A stretch of 34,219 bases of DNA from contig VBBY01000030.1 of the NCBI GenBank assembly GCA_005881595.1, positions 1 through 34,219 of the forward strand, in the 5' to 3' direction. The position numbers and the translations under genes were made by a program. Source of the stretch: Betaproteobacteria bacterium. Lineage in GTDB: Bacteria > Pseudomonadota > Gammaproteobacteria > Burkholderiales > SG8-39. The notes beneath the pieces were generated by a model. The model had not been told where the DNA came from and searched no databases. It was given only the letters and a program-made list of their open reading frames with translations. Of the stretch, positions 13,746 through 22,800 are shown in pieces; the first letter of the stretch is position 1, and every line of letters starts with the position of its first letter.

Positions 13746-15953
13746 ATGACGACACGGCGCGAGTTCATGGTCGGCGTCTCCGGCCTTACCTTCGGCATCC
13801 TCCTCGAAGGTTGTGCAGCAACCCCTGAAGCGCGTGAGCGCAGCGGGGCATCGCTCGCCCAGACCCCGGCGGGCGGCGCAAGAGCCGTCAATGCCTGGGC
13901 AAGCCTCTCCCCCGACGGCACGATCTGGATCGTCAACCCGGCGGTGGAGATGGGCCAGGGCTCGCAGACCGCGATTCCGCTCATCATCGCCGAGGAGATG
14001 GACGCCGACTGGTCGCGCGTGGTGATCGTCCCGGCGGCGCCGGACGACAAGGTCTACGGCAACCCGGGCTTCCGCGGCCTGATGTACACCGCTGGCTCGG
14101 CCACCGTGACCGGCTACTGGGATGTCGCGCGCACTTTCGGCGCCCAGGTGCGGCGCGTGATGATGGAGAACGCCGCGCGCCTCTGGAACGTGCCGCTCGC
14201 GGAGCTCTCCACCGAGCCGAGCACGGTCGTGCACGCGAAATCCGGCCGCAGGCTCGGCTACGGCGAGATCGCCGCGGTCGCGCAGCTGCCCGCGGTGGCC
14301 CCGGCGATCAAGCCCGAAGAGCTGAAACAGCCCGGGCAATACCGCCTGATCGGCAAGGACGTGATGCGCGTCGAGCTACCCAGCAAGGTGGACGGTCGCG
14401 CGCAGTACAGCATCGACGTGCAGCTCCCCGGCATGCTCTATGGCGCGGTGCTGCGCGGACCGGTCGAGGGATCAGCGCCGCTCGCGATCGACGATTCGCG
14501 CTCGCGTGCGATTCCCGGCGTGGTCTCCATCGTGCGCATGCCCTTCGGCGTCGGCGTGATCGCCGAGACGCCGTGGGCCGCGTTCGGCGCGAAGGACGCG
14601 CTCGGGGTGACCTGGGACCGGCGCGCGCGCGCGTTCGGTCACGACAGCGCCCGCGCCCCCGCGCTCTACTCGGCGGCGGCGCGCGACCTGACCCGCCCCG
14701 GCAAGCCCTGGGACAGCGCCGGCGATGCCCCCGCAGCGATGCAGAAGGCGGCGAAGACCTACGAGAGCGAGTACATCTGCGACTACACCTATCACGCGCA
14801 GATGGAGCCGCTCAACTCGGTGGCCTCGGTTTCGGCCGCCGGCGATGCCTGCGAGATCTGGTGCGGCACGCAATCGCAGACCATGGCGGTGGCCGCGGTG
14901 GCGAAAGCGCTCGGCATCGCGCCCGAGAAAGTGAAGCTCAACCTGATGCTGCTCGGCGGGGGCTTCGGCCGGCGCGGGCACCGCGACGAGGAGTTCGTCG
15001 TCGATTCCGTGCTGCTCTCGAAGGAAGTGAAGCGCCCCGTGAAAGTGCTGTGGACGCGCGAGGACGACGTGAAGAACGGCCGCTTCCGCCCGCTCTCGGT
15101 GCATTACCTGCGCGCCGGGCTGGATGGCGCCGGGCGCATCGTAGCGTGGCAGCACCGCGTCGCCTGCGACGAGATCACCGCGTTCCAGGACCCGGTGCGC
15201 TACAAGGGCGGCGGCGAGCGCGACTTCCTGGCGATGGCCGGATCGGAGCTGCGCACCTACGACATCCCGAACCGGCTCTCGGAGCAGCTTCCCCAGCAGA
15301 CCGGGATCCGCACCTCGTCGCTGCGCGGCATCGGCTTCGGGCCGAACAAGTTCGCGACCGAGGCCTTCCTCGACGAGATCGCGGTGAGGCACGGCCTCGA
15401 TCGCGTGGACCTCAGGCTGCAGCTTCTGAAGGACACGCCGCGCGGCCAGGCGGTGGTGCGCGAGGTGGTGGCGATGTCCGAGTACCGACGCGCGCGGCCG
15501 GGCCGCGGCCTGGGCTTCTCCTTCATCGACTACTCGGGGACGATGCTGGCCGCGGTGGCGGAAGCCTCGGTGGACAGAAAGAGCGGCAAGATCACCGTGC
15601 ATGACTTCTGGCTCGCGCTCGATCCCGGCATCGCGGTGCAGCCGGACAACGTCCTCGCGCAGACCGAGAGCTCGATCATCTACGGCCTGGGCCTGAGCCT
15701 CACCGAGCGCATCAGCTTCAAGGACGGCGCGGTGCAGGAGCGCAACCTCCGCGACTACGGCGTGCCGCGCCTCGAGGACATCCCGGAGCTGCACCTGAAG
15801 CTGCTGTCGACGCCGAACCGGCCGACCGGCGCGGGGCAGATGGCGACGCCGATCGTGGCACCGGTGATTGCGAGCGCGGTTTACGCGGCGAGCGGGGCGC
15901 GCGTGCGGCACACGCCCTTCCTGCCGGAGCGCGTGCTGACGGCCCTCGGTTGA
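13746..15953 (+). CDS. Molybdopterin-binding large subunit, IorB-like
   Basis: A 735-residue subunit of the xanthine dehydrogenase superfamily, IorB type. The N-terminus carries a Tat motif (Arg4-Arg5, RREFMVG) and then LLEGC (Cys23), so it may be a Tat-exported lipoprotein. WIVNPAVEMGQGSQTAI opens the first molybdopterin domain, LGGGFGRR (403-410) binds the cofactor, and RTSSLRGIGFGPNKFATEAF is the conserved Arg-containing active-site segment. In the C-terminal motif that normally reads GxGE, with Glu as catalytic base, this protein has TGAGQ, Gln698 (codon CAG, 15837-15839). The partner 2Fe-2S subunit lies just upstream. Substrate unknown: N-heterocycles or aldehydes are typical. No XdhC-type maturation gene is in view. 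Confidence 0.9.
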   Translation: MTTRREFMVGVSGLTFGILLEGCAATPEARERSGASLAQTPAGGARAVNAWASLSPDGTIWIVNPAVEMGQGSQTAIPLIIAEEMDADWSRVVIVPAAPDDKVYGNPGFRGLMYTAGSATVTGYWDVARTFGAQVRRVMMENAARLWNVPLAELSTEPSTVVHAKSGRRLGYGEIAAVAQLPAVAPAIKPEELKQPGQYRLIGKDVMRVELPSKVDGRAQYSIDVQLPGMLYGAVLRGPVEGSAPLAIDDSRSRAIPGVVSIVRMPFGVGVIAETPWAAFGAKDALGVTWDRRARAFGHDSARAPALYSAAARDLTRPGKPWDSAGDAPAAMQKAAKTYESEYICDYTYHAQMEPLNSVASVSAAGDACEIWCGTQSQTMAVAAVAKALGIAPEKVKLNLMLLGGGFGRRGHRDEEFVVDSVLLSKEVKRPVKVLWTREDDVKNGRFRPLSVHYLRAGLDGAGRIVAWQHRVACDEITAFQDPVRYKGGGERDFLAMAGSELRTYDIPNRLSEQLPQQTGIRTSSLRGIGFGPNKFATEAFLDEIAVRHGLDRVDLRLQLLKDTPRGQAVVREVVAMSEYRRARPGRGLGFSFIDYSGTMLAAVAEASVDRKSGKITVHDFWLALDPGIAVQPDNVLAQTESSIIYGLGLSLTERISFKDGAVQERNLRDYGVPRLEDIPELHLKLLSTPNRPTGAGQMATPIVAPVIASAVYAASGARVRHTPFLPERVLTALG

Positions 15954-15954
15954 G

Positions 15955-16497
15955 TCAGCCTGGCGACTCGGCCTTGACCTTTTCGAACAGCGCCTGCAGG
16001 CCGAACGAAACGTCCTGGACGGTGCCGTTAAGGAAGAACGTGGGCGTGCCGCGCACGCCGCTGCGCTCGCCGCCCTCGACCTGCTCGCGCACGCGCTGCA
16101 GGTAGAGCTCGCCCTCCATCTCGGCGTCGTAGCGCAGCATGTCGAGCTCCAGGCGCTGCGCGTAGCCGCGCAGCTGCGGCAGCTTGAGATGGCTCTGGTT
16201 GTCGAACAGCAGGTCGTGCATCGGCCAGAACTTTCCCTGCCCGGCCGCCGCTTCCGCGGCGAGCGCGGCCTGCAGGGCATGCGGATGGACTTCCTCGAGC
16301 GGAAAGTGCCGGTAGACCAGGCGCACGCGCCCCGCGAAGCGCTCGAGCAGCAGCTTGACGGCGGGTGCCGCCTGCTTGCAGTTGGGGCACTCGAAGTCGC
16401 CGTACTCCACGACCGTCACCGGCGCGTGCGAGGCGCCGAGCGCGTGATCGACGGCGCTGACCGGCACCGCCAGCTCGAATTTTCTATGCTCGTTCAT
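15955..16497 (-). CDS. DsbA-family thioredoxin-fold protein
   Basis: A 180-residue protein of the DsbA/thioredoxin_4 type. The active site is Cys37-Pro-Asn-Cys40 (FECPNC) at the end of the first strand, the helical insertion covers roughly residues 75-140, and RGTPTFFLNG supplies the cis-proline loop. ATG 16497 is chosen because the fold starts right after it; a longer in-frame start at 16551 would overlap dps. There is no signal peptide, so the protein is probably cytoplasmic, unlike true DsbA. It lies 5 nt after dps on the same strand, pointing to a shared oxidative-stress role. Its stop is one base from the stop of the convergent IorB-like gene. Confidence 0.85.
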   Translation of the reverse strand: MNEHRKFELAVPVSAVDHALGASHAPVTVVEYGDFECPNCKQAAPAVKLLLERFAGRVRLVYRHFPLEEVHPHALQAALAAEAAAGQGKFWPMHDLLFDNQSHLKLPQLRGYAQRLELDMLRYDAEMEGELYLQRVREQVEGGERSGVRGTPTFFLNGTVQDVSFGLQALFEKVKAESPG

Positions 16498-16502
16498 TCG
16501 CC

Positions 16503-17033
16503 TTAGCGGCCCGGCGTATCGGCGCGCCGGCTCGCTTCGAACAAGAACCACACCCGCCTCTCCGCCTCGTCGATCCAGACTTCGAGCAGGCTCGCGGTCG
16601 CGACGTCGCCATGCTCGTCGCAGACCACGTGGGTCTCGCGCATGTGCGCGGCCAGCCGCATGTTGTCCTCGCGCAGCTCCGCCAGCATGTCGAGGGGCGA
16701 GACGTAGTCAGCGTCGTTGTCGAGGACGCGCTGCGAGCGGCCGATCTGGCCGATCGAGCGCAGGGTCGTGCCGCCCAGCTTGCGCACGCGCTCGGCGACG
16801 GGGTCGGTGATCGCGTAGATCTGGTCCGCCTGCTCGTCGAGCAGCAGGTGATAGTCGCGGAAGTGCGGACCCGAGACGTGCCAGTGGAAGTTCTTGGTCT
16901 TGAGGTACAGGGCGAACAGGTCCGCCAGAAGAAGATTGAGCGCGCCCGAGATGTCTCGCGTCGCATCGACTCCCAGATTGGTGGGTGTTTTCAGCCCGGC
17001 TGCGCGCCGTGACTTTACTTCCGCGGTGCTCAT
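16503..17033 (-). CDS. dps: Dps family DNA-binding ferritin-like protein
   Basis: A 176-residue Dps. The intersubunit ferroxidase residues are present: His50 (FHWHVSG), His62 and Asp66 (DYHLLLDEQAD), with Asp77 and Glu81 (DPVAERV) matching the second pair. The Lys/Arg-containing N-terminal extension (residues 7-15) may contact DNA. Dps oxidises ferrous iron with peroxide, stores it in a 12-mer and coats DNA in starvation. ATG 17033 has GGAGG upstream. A DsbA-like gene follows in the same transcript. Length is in the usual range for the family. Confidence 0.93.
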   Translation of the reverse strand: MSTAEVKSRRAAGLKTPTNLGVDATRDISGALNLLLADLFALYLKTKNFHWHVSGPHFRDYHLLLDEQADQIYAITDPVAERVRKLGGTTLRSIGQIGRSQRVLDNDADYVSPLDMLAELREDNMRLAAHMRETHVVCDEHGDVATASLLEVWIDEAERRVWFLFEASRRADTPGR

Positions 17034-17159
17034 TTCAACCTCCGTCGTTAAGGGTTAACAAGTGTAACCTCGCAGAGCGGTGTATCGCTTACATTCGTAA
17101 CAAGCTGGCGCCGGCCTGATACCGTCTCGTGATGGCGGTGCGGGACATTCGGTCCTGCC
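17034..17159. promoter_or_regulatory. Divergent regulatory region between dps and PagL-like gene
   Basis: This 126-bp gap is richer in A and T than its surroundings and packed with short inverted repeats: GGTTA-N7-TAACC (17053-17069), TGTA-N5-TACA (17081-17093) and TTAC-N4-GTAA (17089-17100). On the minus strand TACACTT (complement of 17060-17066) resembles the stationary-phase sigma -10 and would give dps a leader of about 20 nt carrying GGAGG. The repeats may be sites for a regulator such as an OxyR- or Fnr-like protein, which is not established here. Confidence 0.4.
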
Positions 17160-17690
17160 ATGTCATTTTCGCGCGGAACGGTCGCGGCGATCCTGCTGGC
17201 AGGCGCAAGCAGCGTCCTCGCCGCAGAGCCGGAATTGGGCGTATCGGTCGCCCGGTCCTTCGACGCGCACGAGACCGACATCCTCAGGCTGACGTATCGG
17301 AGCCCCCTGGCGCCGCACGACGGCGCGCGGTGGTGGCCGCAGCAGCTGCAGCTCGGCGCCAGCATCTGGCGGGTTCCCGACCTTGGCGGCATCACGCGCC
17401 GGTTCGATCTGAATATCACTCCGGTGTGGCGATCGGAGAGCGCTTTCGGCGCAGCGGCGAAAGGATATGTCGAGGCAGGCCTCGGGGTCTACCTGCTGTC
17501 GCACACCATCAACAACGACAACGACCGCCTGCCGAGTTCGCTGGAGTTCGGCTCCCATCTCGGCGTCGGCCTGCAGCTCGACCCACGCCTCAGCGTGGGG
17601 CTCGCCGTGCAGCACATCTCGAACGCCGGCATCAAGCAGCCGAACGGCGGCATCAACCTCTACATGCTTACCGCGAGCTATCGGTTGTAG
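17160..17690 (+). CDS. PagL-like lipid A 3-O-deacylase (acyloxyacyl hydrolase family)
   Basis: A 176-residue outer-membrane beta-barrel enzyme with a signal peptide (residues 1-22, ending VLAAE) and a C-terminal strand ending YRL, with the alternating pattern and late Leu typical of barrels. The family motif HISNAGIKQPN holds the catalytic His152 and Ser154. The third triad residue known from Pseudomonas PagL, a Glu 14 residues after the His, is Asn166 here. PagL removes the 3-position acyl chain from lipid A and lowers endotoxin signalling. It is divergent from dps and convergent with the RND operon tail, overlapping that gene by 13 nt. Confidence 0.82.
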   Translation: MSFSRGTVAAILLAGASSVLAAEPELGVSVARSFDAHETDILRLTYRSPLAPHDGARWWPQQLQLGASIWRVPDLGGITRRFDLNITPVWRSESAFGAAAKGYVEAGLGVYLLSHTINNDNDRLPSSLEFGSHLGVGLQLDPRLSVGLAVQHISNAGIKQPNGGINLYMLTASYRL

Positions 17691-18463
17691 CGCGGTTTTG
17701 CGAGCCTGTAGAGAATCGGCATCGGCCCCGCATCGTTGGCGTCGAAGTGCGCGAGCACGAAGTCGCGGAAAGACCGCTTGAAGACGAGCGCAGGCAGGAC
17801 GTCGCCGAGGCGGTCCCAGCGGCAGTGGTTGATCAGCGTGTACTCCGACAGGTCGGCTCTCGCCGGCATGAGCACGGTGGAGTTGTCGAGCCCCGTCTCC
17901 TGCTGGAACCAGCCTGCCGTGTGTTCCCATACCGCGAGGTTCTGCGCCGGTGAATCGGCGTAGAAGTAGTTGAAAAGAAAGACGCCGTCGCGCGCGTGGT
18001 CCACTGCGCCGATGCGCTTCGCATTGCTTGCCGTCACGGTATAGACATGCCCGGCGGCGCCGCGCACGTGGGTCTCGAGCGACCGGAAGTGCGGGCTCCT
18101 GCGCAGCCCTTCGGCGCGCTCGACCGAGTCGGTCTCGATCAGCAGCGCGAGGTCGAAGCGCGCCCGATGGAACTCGTTGCGGCGCTGGCGCAGGAACGTC
18201 GTGTCGCCGAACGGTGGGATGAGGATGGCCTGAAAGGCCGCCGCTTCCAGGACGCCCGGATCTCGTGTGATGCGAGCGCACCAGCCGGCGCAGTCCTCGA
18301 TCAGGCGCCGTTTGTTGCGGCTCGCCCAGAGAAAGGGCGGATGGCTGTCGACCTCCGCGGCGAGAAGCAGGTAGCCTGAGCGCGCCGGCTCGACCAGCCG
18401 CGCTTTGCGGTATTCCTGCGCGAGAGGCAATCGCTGGAGGTTGTGCTCGACGATCTGGTTCAT
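17678..18463 (-). CDS. Unknown protein translationally coupled to the RND efflux operon
   Basis: A 261-residue protein not assigned to a family. It has no signal peptide or membrane segment and seems soluble. Two similar-looking halves can be discerned: one around FDLALLIETDSVERAEGL and a later one around FLFNYFYADSPAQNLAVWEHT, with FRDFVLAHFDANDAGPMPI near the end. These strand-helix-helix-strand patterns recall tandem dimeric alpha-beta barrels as in EthD or antibiotic-biosynthesis monooxygenases, but this is a weak structural guess. ATG 18463 overlaps the stop of the outer-membrane factor as ATGA, the same coupling used throughout the operon, so it is made with the pump. A role in handling the pumped compound would be reasonable inference. 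Confidence 0.65.
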   Translation of the reverse strand: MNQIVEHNLQRLPLAQEYRKARLVEPARSGYLLLAAEVDSHPPFLWASRNKRRLIEDCAGWCARITRDPGVLEAAAFQAILIPPFGDTTFLRQRRNEFHRARFDLALLIETDSVERAEGLRRSPHFRSLETHVRGAAGHVYTVTASNAKRIGAVDHARDGVFLFNYFYADSPAQNLAVWEHTAGWFQQETGLDNSTVLMPARADLSEYTLINHCRWDRLGDVLPALVFKRSFRDFVLAHFDANDAGPMPILYRLAKPRYNR

Positions 18464-19848
18464 TGCCAGCCGCCGCCCAGCGCCCGGACGAGCGCCACCG
18501 TGCTCTGGTACTGAGCCGAGCGCACCTGCAGGGCCTGGCGCCGGTTGCGCAGCTCGCTGCGCTGTGCGTCTAGCAGATCGAGCTGGCTGACGTAGCCGTT
18601 GCGGTAGCGCACGTCGGAGAGCGCGGTCGAGCGGCTGGCCGAAGCGACGGCGCGATCCTGCGCCTCGGCCTGCTCGGCCAGCAGGCGCAGCGAGGAGAGC
18701 TGGTCCTCGACGTCCCTGAAGGCGACGAGCACCTGCTCGCGGTAGCGCGCCAGCGCGACTTCGAACTCGCCGCCTGCGTTCTGGATGCCGGCCTCGCGGC
18801 GGCCGCCGTCGAAGAGCGGCAGCGAGGCGAGCGCGCCGATGCCCCAGGCGCGCGCCGACCATTTGAAAAGGTCGCCCAGCTCGGGCGAGGCATAGCCGCC
18901 GGTGGCGGTCAGCGTCACGCTCGGGAACCACGCCGCCTTGGCGACGCCGACGCGCGTCTGCGCGGCGAGCAGCGAGCTTTGCGCCGCGGACACGTCGGGC
19001 CTGCGGCTGAGCACCGTGCTCGGCACTCCGGCGGGGATCACGGGCAGCGCGGTGCTCCAATCGGCCACGCCGAGCGTGAAGCTCGACGACACCTCGCCGA
19101 TCAGCACCGCGAGCGCATGCTCGAGCTCGGCGCGGCGGCGGTCGAGCGCCAGGGCGTCCGACTCGGTGGCGGCGACCTCGGTGCGCGCGCGCGCAACATC
19201 GAGCTCGGCGACATCGCCCGCCCGGAAGCGGCGCTCCGTGAGCGAGAGCGTGTCGCGGTACGCGCCCACCGTGCTGCGCACCAGCGCTCGCTCCGCGTCG
19301 AGCGCGCGCAGCTCGAGGTAGGTCTGCGCCACCTCGGCCTGCACGAGAAGCCGCGCGCTCTGCAGCAAGGCCTCGCGCGCCTGCGCATCGAGCACGGCAG
19401 CGTCGGTCGCCTGCGCCAGCCGGCCGAACAGATCCACCTCGTAGGAGAGGTTGACTCCGGTGCTGTACAGGCTGCGCGCCGGTCCGGGAACGCCGTTGAC
19501 GATGCCGCCCACCCGGGCAGCGCCCGCGTCGGCGCTCACTTGCGGCGCGCGATCGGCTTGCGTCGCCTGCACGAACGCTCGCGCCTGCCTGAGCCGCGCC
19601 GCCGCGACCTGGATGCTGCTGTTGCTGCGGTTGGCGCGCTCGACCAGCTCGTCGAGCACCGGGTCGGAGAAGGACCGCCACCATTCGCCGCGCGGCTGGG
19701 CTTCGGCGGGCGCGGCAAGGGTCCATCTGCCGTCGCCTTCCTTGAAGCTCTGCGGGGCCGCGGGAAGAGCGGCAGGATCGATGGCCGGCAGCGAGGCTGC
19801 GCAACCGGCGAGAAGCAGGGTGATCAGAGACGGCGCGATGAATTTCAT
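18460..19848 (-). CDS. RND efflux outer-membrane factor, NodT/OprN-type lipoprotein
   Basis: A 462-residue TolC-family protein of the NodT lipoprotein group. The signal ends in the lipobox LLAGC (Cys about residue 16), giving a lipid anchor. WWRSFSDPVLDELVERA and the repeat of this helical hairpin pattern, the strand region LSYEVDLFGRL, SRRPDVSAAQSSLLAAQ and SLPLFDGGRREAGI are all family hallmarks, appearing in two copies as expected for the coiled-coil/beta-barrel repeat. It forms the trimeric exit duct of the pump. ATG 19848 overlaps the pump stop as ATGA. Confidence 0.92.
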   Translation of the reverse strand: MKFIAPSLITLLLAGCAASLPAIDPAALPAAPQSFKEGDGRWTLAAPAEAQPRGEWWRSFSDPVLDELVERANRSNSSIQVAAARLRQARAFVQATQADRAPQVSADAGAARVGGIVNGVPGPARSLYSTGVNLSYEVDLFGRLAQATDAAVLDAQAREALLQSARLLVQAEVAQTYLELRALDAERALVRSTVGAYRDTLSLTERRFRAGDVAELDVARARTEVAATESDALALDRRRAELEHALAVLIGEVSSSFTLGVADWSTALPVIPAGVPSTVLSRRPDVSAAQSSLLAAQTRVGVAKAAWFPSVTLTATGGYASPELGDLFKWSARAWGIGALASLPLFDGGRREAGIQNAGGEFEVALARYREQVLVAFRDVEDQLSSLRLLAEQAEAQDRAVASASRSTALSDVRYRNGYVSQLDLLDAQRSELRNRRQALQVRSAQYQSTVALVRALGGGWQ

Positions 19849-22800
19849 TCGATCTCTTTCAGTTTTCCACCCGCCATGGCGCTCGAGCCGGCGAAGGCTT
19901 CGCCATGGGGAATCTCGCCGTGCAGCTTGAGCGGCCGGTTGCCGGTGAGGCGACGAAGAAGGACATAGAACACCGGCGTGAGGAACAGCCCGAAGGCGGT
20001 GACGCCGATCATCCCCGAGAACACCGCGGCGCCCATCGCGCGGCGCATCTCCGAGCCCGCGCCTGTCGCGTAGGCGAGCGGCAGCACTCCCATCACGAAG
20101 GCGAGCGAGGTCATCAGGATCGGGCGCAGGCGCAGCCCGGCCGCCTGGATGGCCGCCTGCAGCGGCGTGCGGCCGGCGAATTCCAGCTCGCGCGCGAACT
20201 CGACGATCAGGATCGCGTTCTTCGCCGACAGCCCGACCAGCACCATCAGGCCGATCTGGGTGAAGATGTTGTTGTCGCCGTGGCCGAGCCACACCCCGGT
20301 CATCGCGGCGAGCAGTCCCATCGGCACGATCATGATGATCGAGAGCGGGAGCACCAGGCTCTCGTAGAGCGCGGCGAGCACCAGGAACACGAGCAGCACC
20401 GAAAGCGGGAACACCCACAGCGCCGAGTTGCCGGCGAGGATCTCCTGGTAGGTGAGCTCGGTCCATTCGAAGCTGATGCCCGGCGGCAGGGTCTGCGCCG
20501 CGATGCGCTCGACGGCGTCCTGCGCCTGTCCCGACGAATAGCCGGGCGCGGCGCGGCCGTTGATGTCGGCCGCGAGGAAGCCGTTGTAGCGCATCGCGCG
20601 CTCCGGCCCTGCGCTCGGCTTGACCTTCAGCAGCGCCGACAGCGGCACCATCTCGCCCGAGTTGGAGCGCACCTTGAGCAGGCCGACGTCCTCGGCGCGG
20701 GCGCGGAAGGGCGCATCCGCCTGCACCCGCACCGAGTAGGTACGCCCGAAGCGGTTGAAGTCGTTGACGTACAGGCTGCCGAGGTAGATCTGCATCGTGT
20801 CGAACACCTCGGTCACCGGCACGCCGAGCTGGCGCGCCCGGGTGCGATCGACGTCGGCGTAGAGCTGCGGCACGTTGACCTGGAAGCTGGAGAACAGGCC
20901 GGCCAGCTCGGGGGTCTGGTAGGCCTTGGCGAGGAAGCCCTTGGTCGCGGCGTCTAGGGCTTCGTAGCCGAGCGACGCGCGGTCCTCGATCTGCAGCTTG
21001 AAGCCGCCGGTCGTGCCCAGGCCCTGCACCGGCGGCGGCGGGAAGAGCGCGATGAAGGCGTCGGGAATGGCGGCGAACTCGCGGTTGAGCTGCCCGGCGA
21101 TGGCGCCGCCGCTCATGCTCGGGCTCTTGCGCTCATCGAACGACTTGAGCGCGGCGAACGCGATGCCGGAGTTCGAGCTGTTGGTGAAGCCGTTGATCGA
21201 CAGGCCCGGGAAGGACACCGCGTGCTCGACCCCCGGGTGCTTCAGCATGATCTCGCCCATGCGCCGTACTACGTCCTCGGTGCGATCGAGCGTGGCGCCG
21301 TCGGGCAGCTGCGCGAAGCCGATCAGGTACTGCTTGTCCTGGCTCGGCACGAAGCCGCTCGGCACCGCCTTGAAGAGAACCCCCGCGGCGGCGACCAGCA
21401 CCAGGTACACGCCCATCATCAAGGCCTTGCGCGACAGGACGCCGGTGACGCCGCGGCCGTACGCCTGCGCGGATGCGCCGAAGTAGCGGTTGAAGGCGCG
21501 GAAGAAGGCATTTTTCTTCCCGGAATGCGCTTTCAGAAGAAGCGCCGCCAGCGCCGGCGAGAGAGTGAGCGAATTGACCGCGGAGATGACCGTGGAGATG
21601 GCGATCGTCAGGGCGAACTGCTTGTAGAACTGGCCGGAGAGGCCGCTGATGAAGGCGAGCGGCACGAACACCGCCACCAGGGTCAGGGCGATGGCGATGA
21701 TCGGGCCGGAGACTTCGCGCATCGCGCGGTAGGTGGCATCGCGCGGGGAGAGGCCCCCCGCGATGTTGCGCTCGACGTTCTCGACCACCACGATCGCGTC
21801 GTCGACCACGATGCCGATCGCCAGCACCAGGCCGAAGAGGCTCAGGGCGTTGATCGAGAAGCCGAACAGCCACAGCACGGCGAACGTGCCGATGATCGAC
21901 ACCGGCACCGCGGCCAGCGGGATCACCGAGGCGCGCCAGGTCTGCAGGAACAGGATCACCACCAGCACCACCAGCGCCAGGGCTTCGAGCAGCGTGTGGA
22001 CCACCGCCTTGATCGAGGCGCGCACGAACTGCGTCGGGTCGTAGACGATGCTGTAATCGACGCCCTCCGGCATGGTCTTCTTGATCTCGGCCATCGTGGC
22101 GCGCACGTTGTCGGAAATCTGGATGGCGTTCGAGTTGGGGGCGGCGAAGATCGGGATCGCCACCGCCGGCTTGTTGTCGAGCAGCGAGCGCAGCGCGTAG
22201 TCCGAGGCGCCCAGCTCGAGCCGCGCGACGTCGCGCAGGCGCGTCACCGCGCCGCTGGCCTCGGTCTTGACGATGATGTCGGCGAACTCCTCCTCGCTTT
22301 GCAGCCGGCCCTGCGCGTTGATCGACAGCTGCAGGTCGACCTTGGCGAGGCTGGGAGATGCGCCTACCACTCCAGCGGCCGCCTGCACGTTCTGCTCGCG
22401 GATGGCGCGCACCACGTCATTGGCCGACAGCCCGCGCTCGGCGACCTTGCGCGGATCCAGCCACACGCGCATCGAATAGTCGCCCGAGCCGAACAGCAGC
22501 ACCTGGCCGACGCCCTCGATGCGCGCCAGGCGGTCCTTCACGTTGAGCACCGCGTAGTTGCGCAGGTAGGTCATGTCGTAACGCTCGTTGGGCGACACGA
22601 GGTGCACCACCATCGTCAGGTCGGTCGCGCCTTTCACGGTGGTAATGCCAAGCCTGCGCACCTCGTCGGGCAGCCGCGGCTCGGCCTGCGCGACGCGGTT
22701 CTGCACCTGCTGCTGCGCCTTGTCTGGGTCGGTGCCGAGCTTGAAGGTCACCGTGAGCGTCATCAGCCCGTCGGTGGTTCCCTGGCTGCTCATGTAGAGC

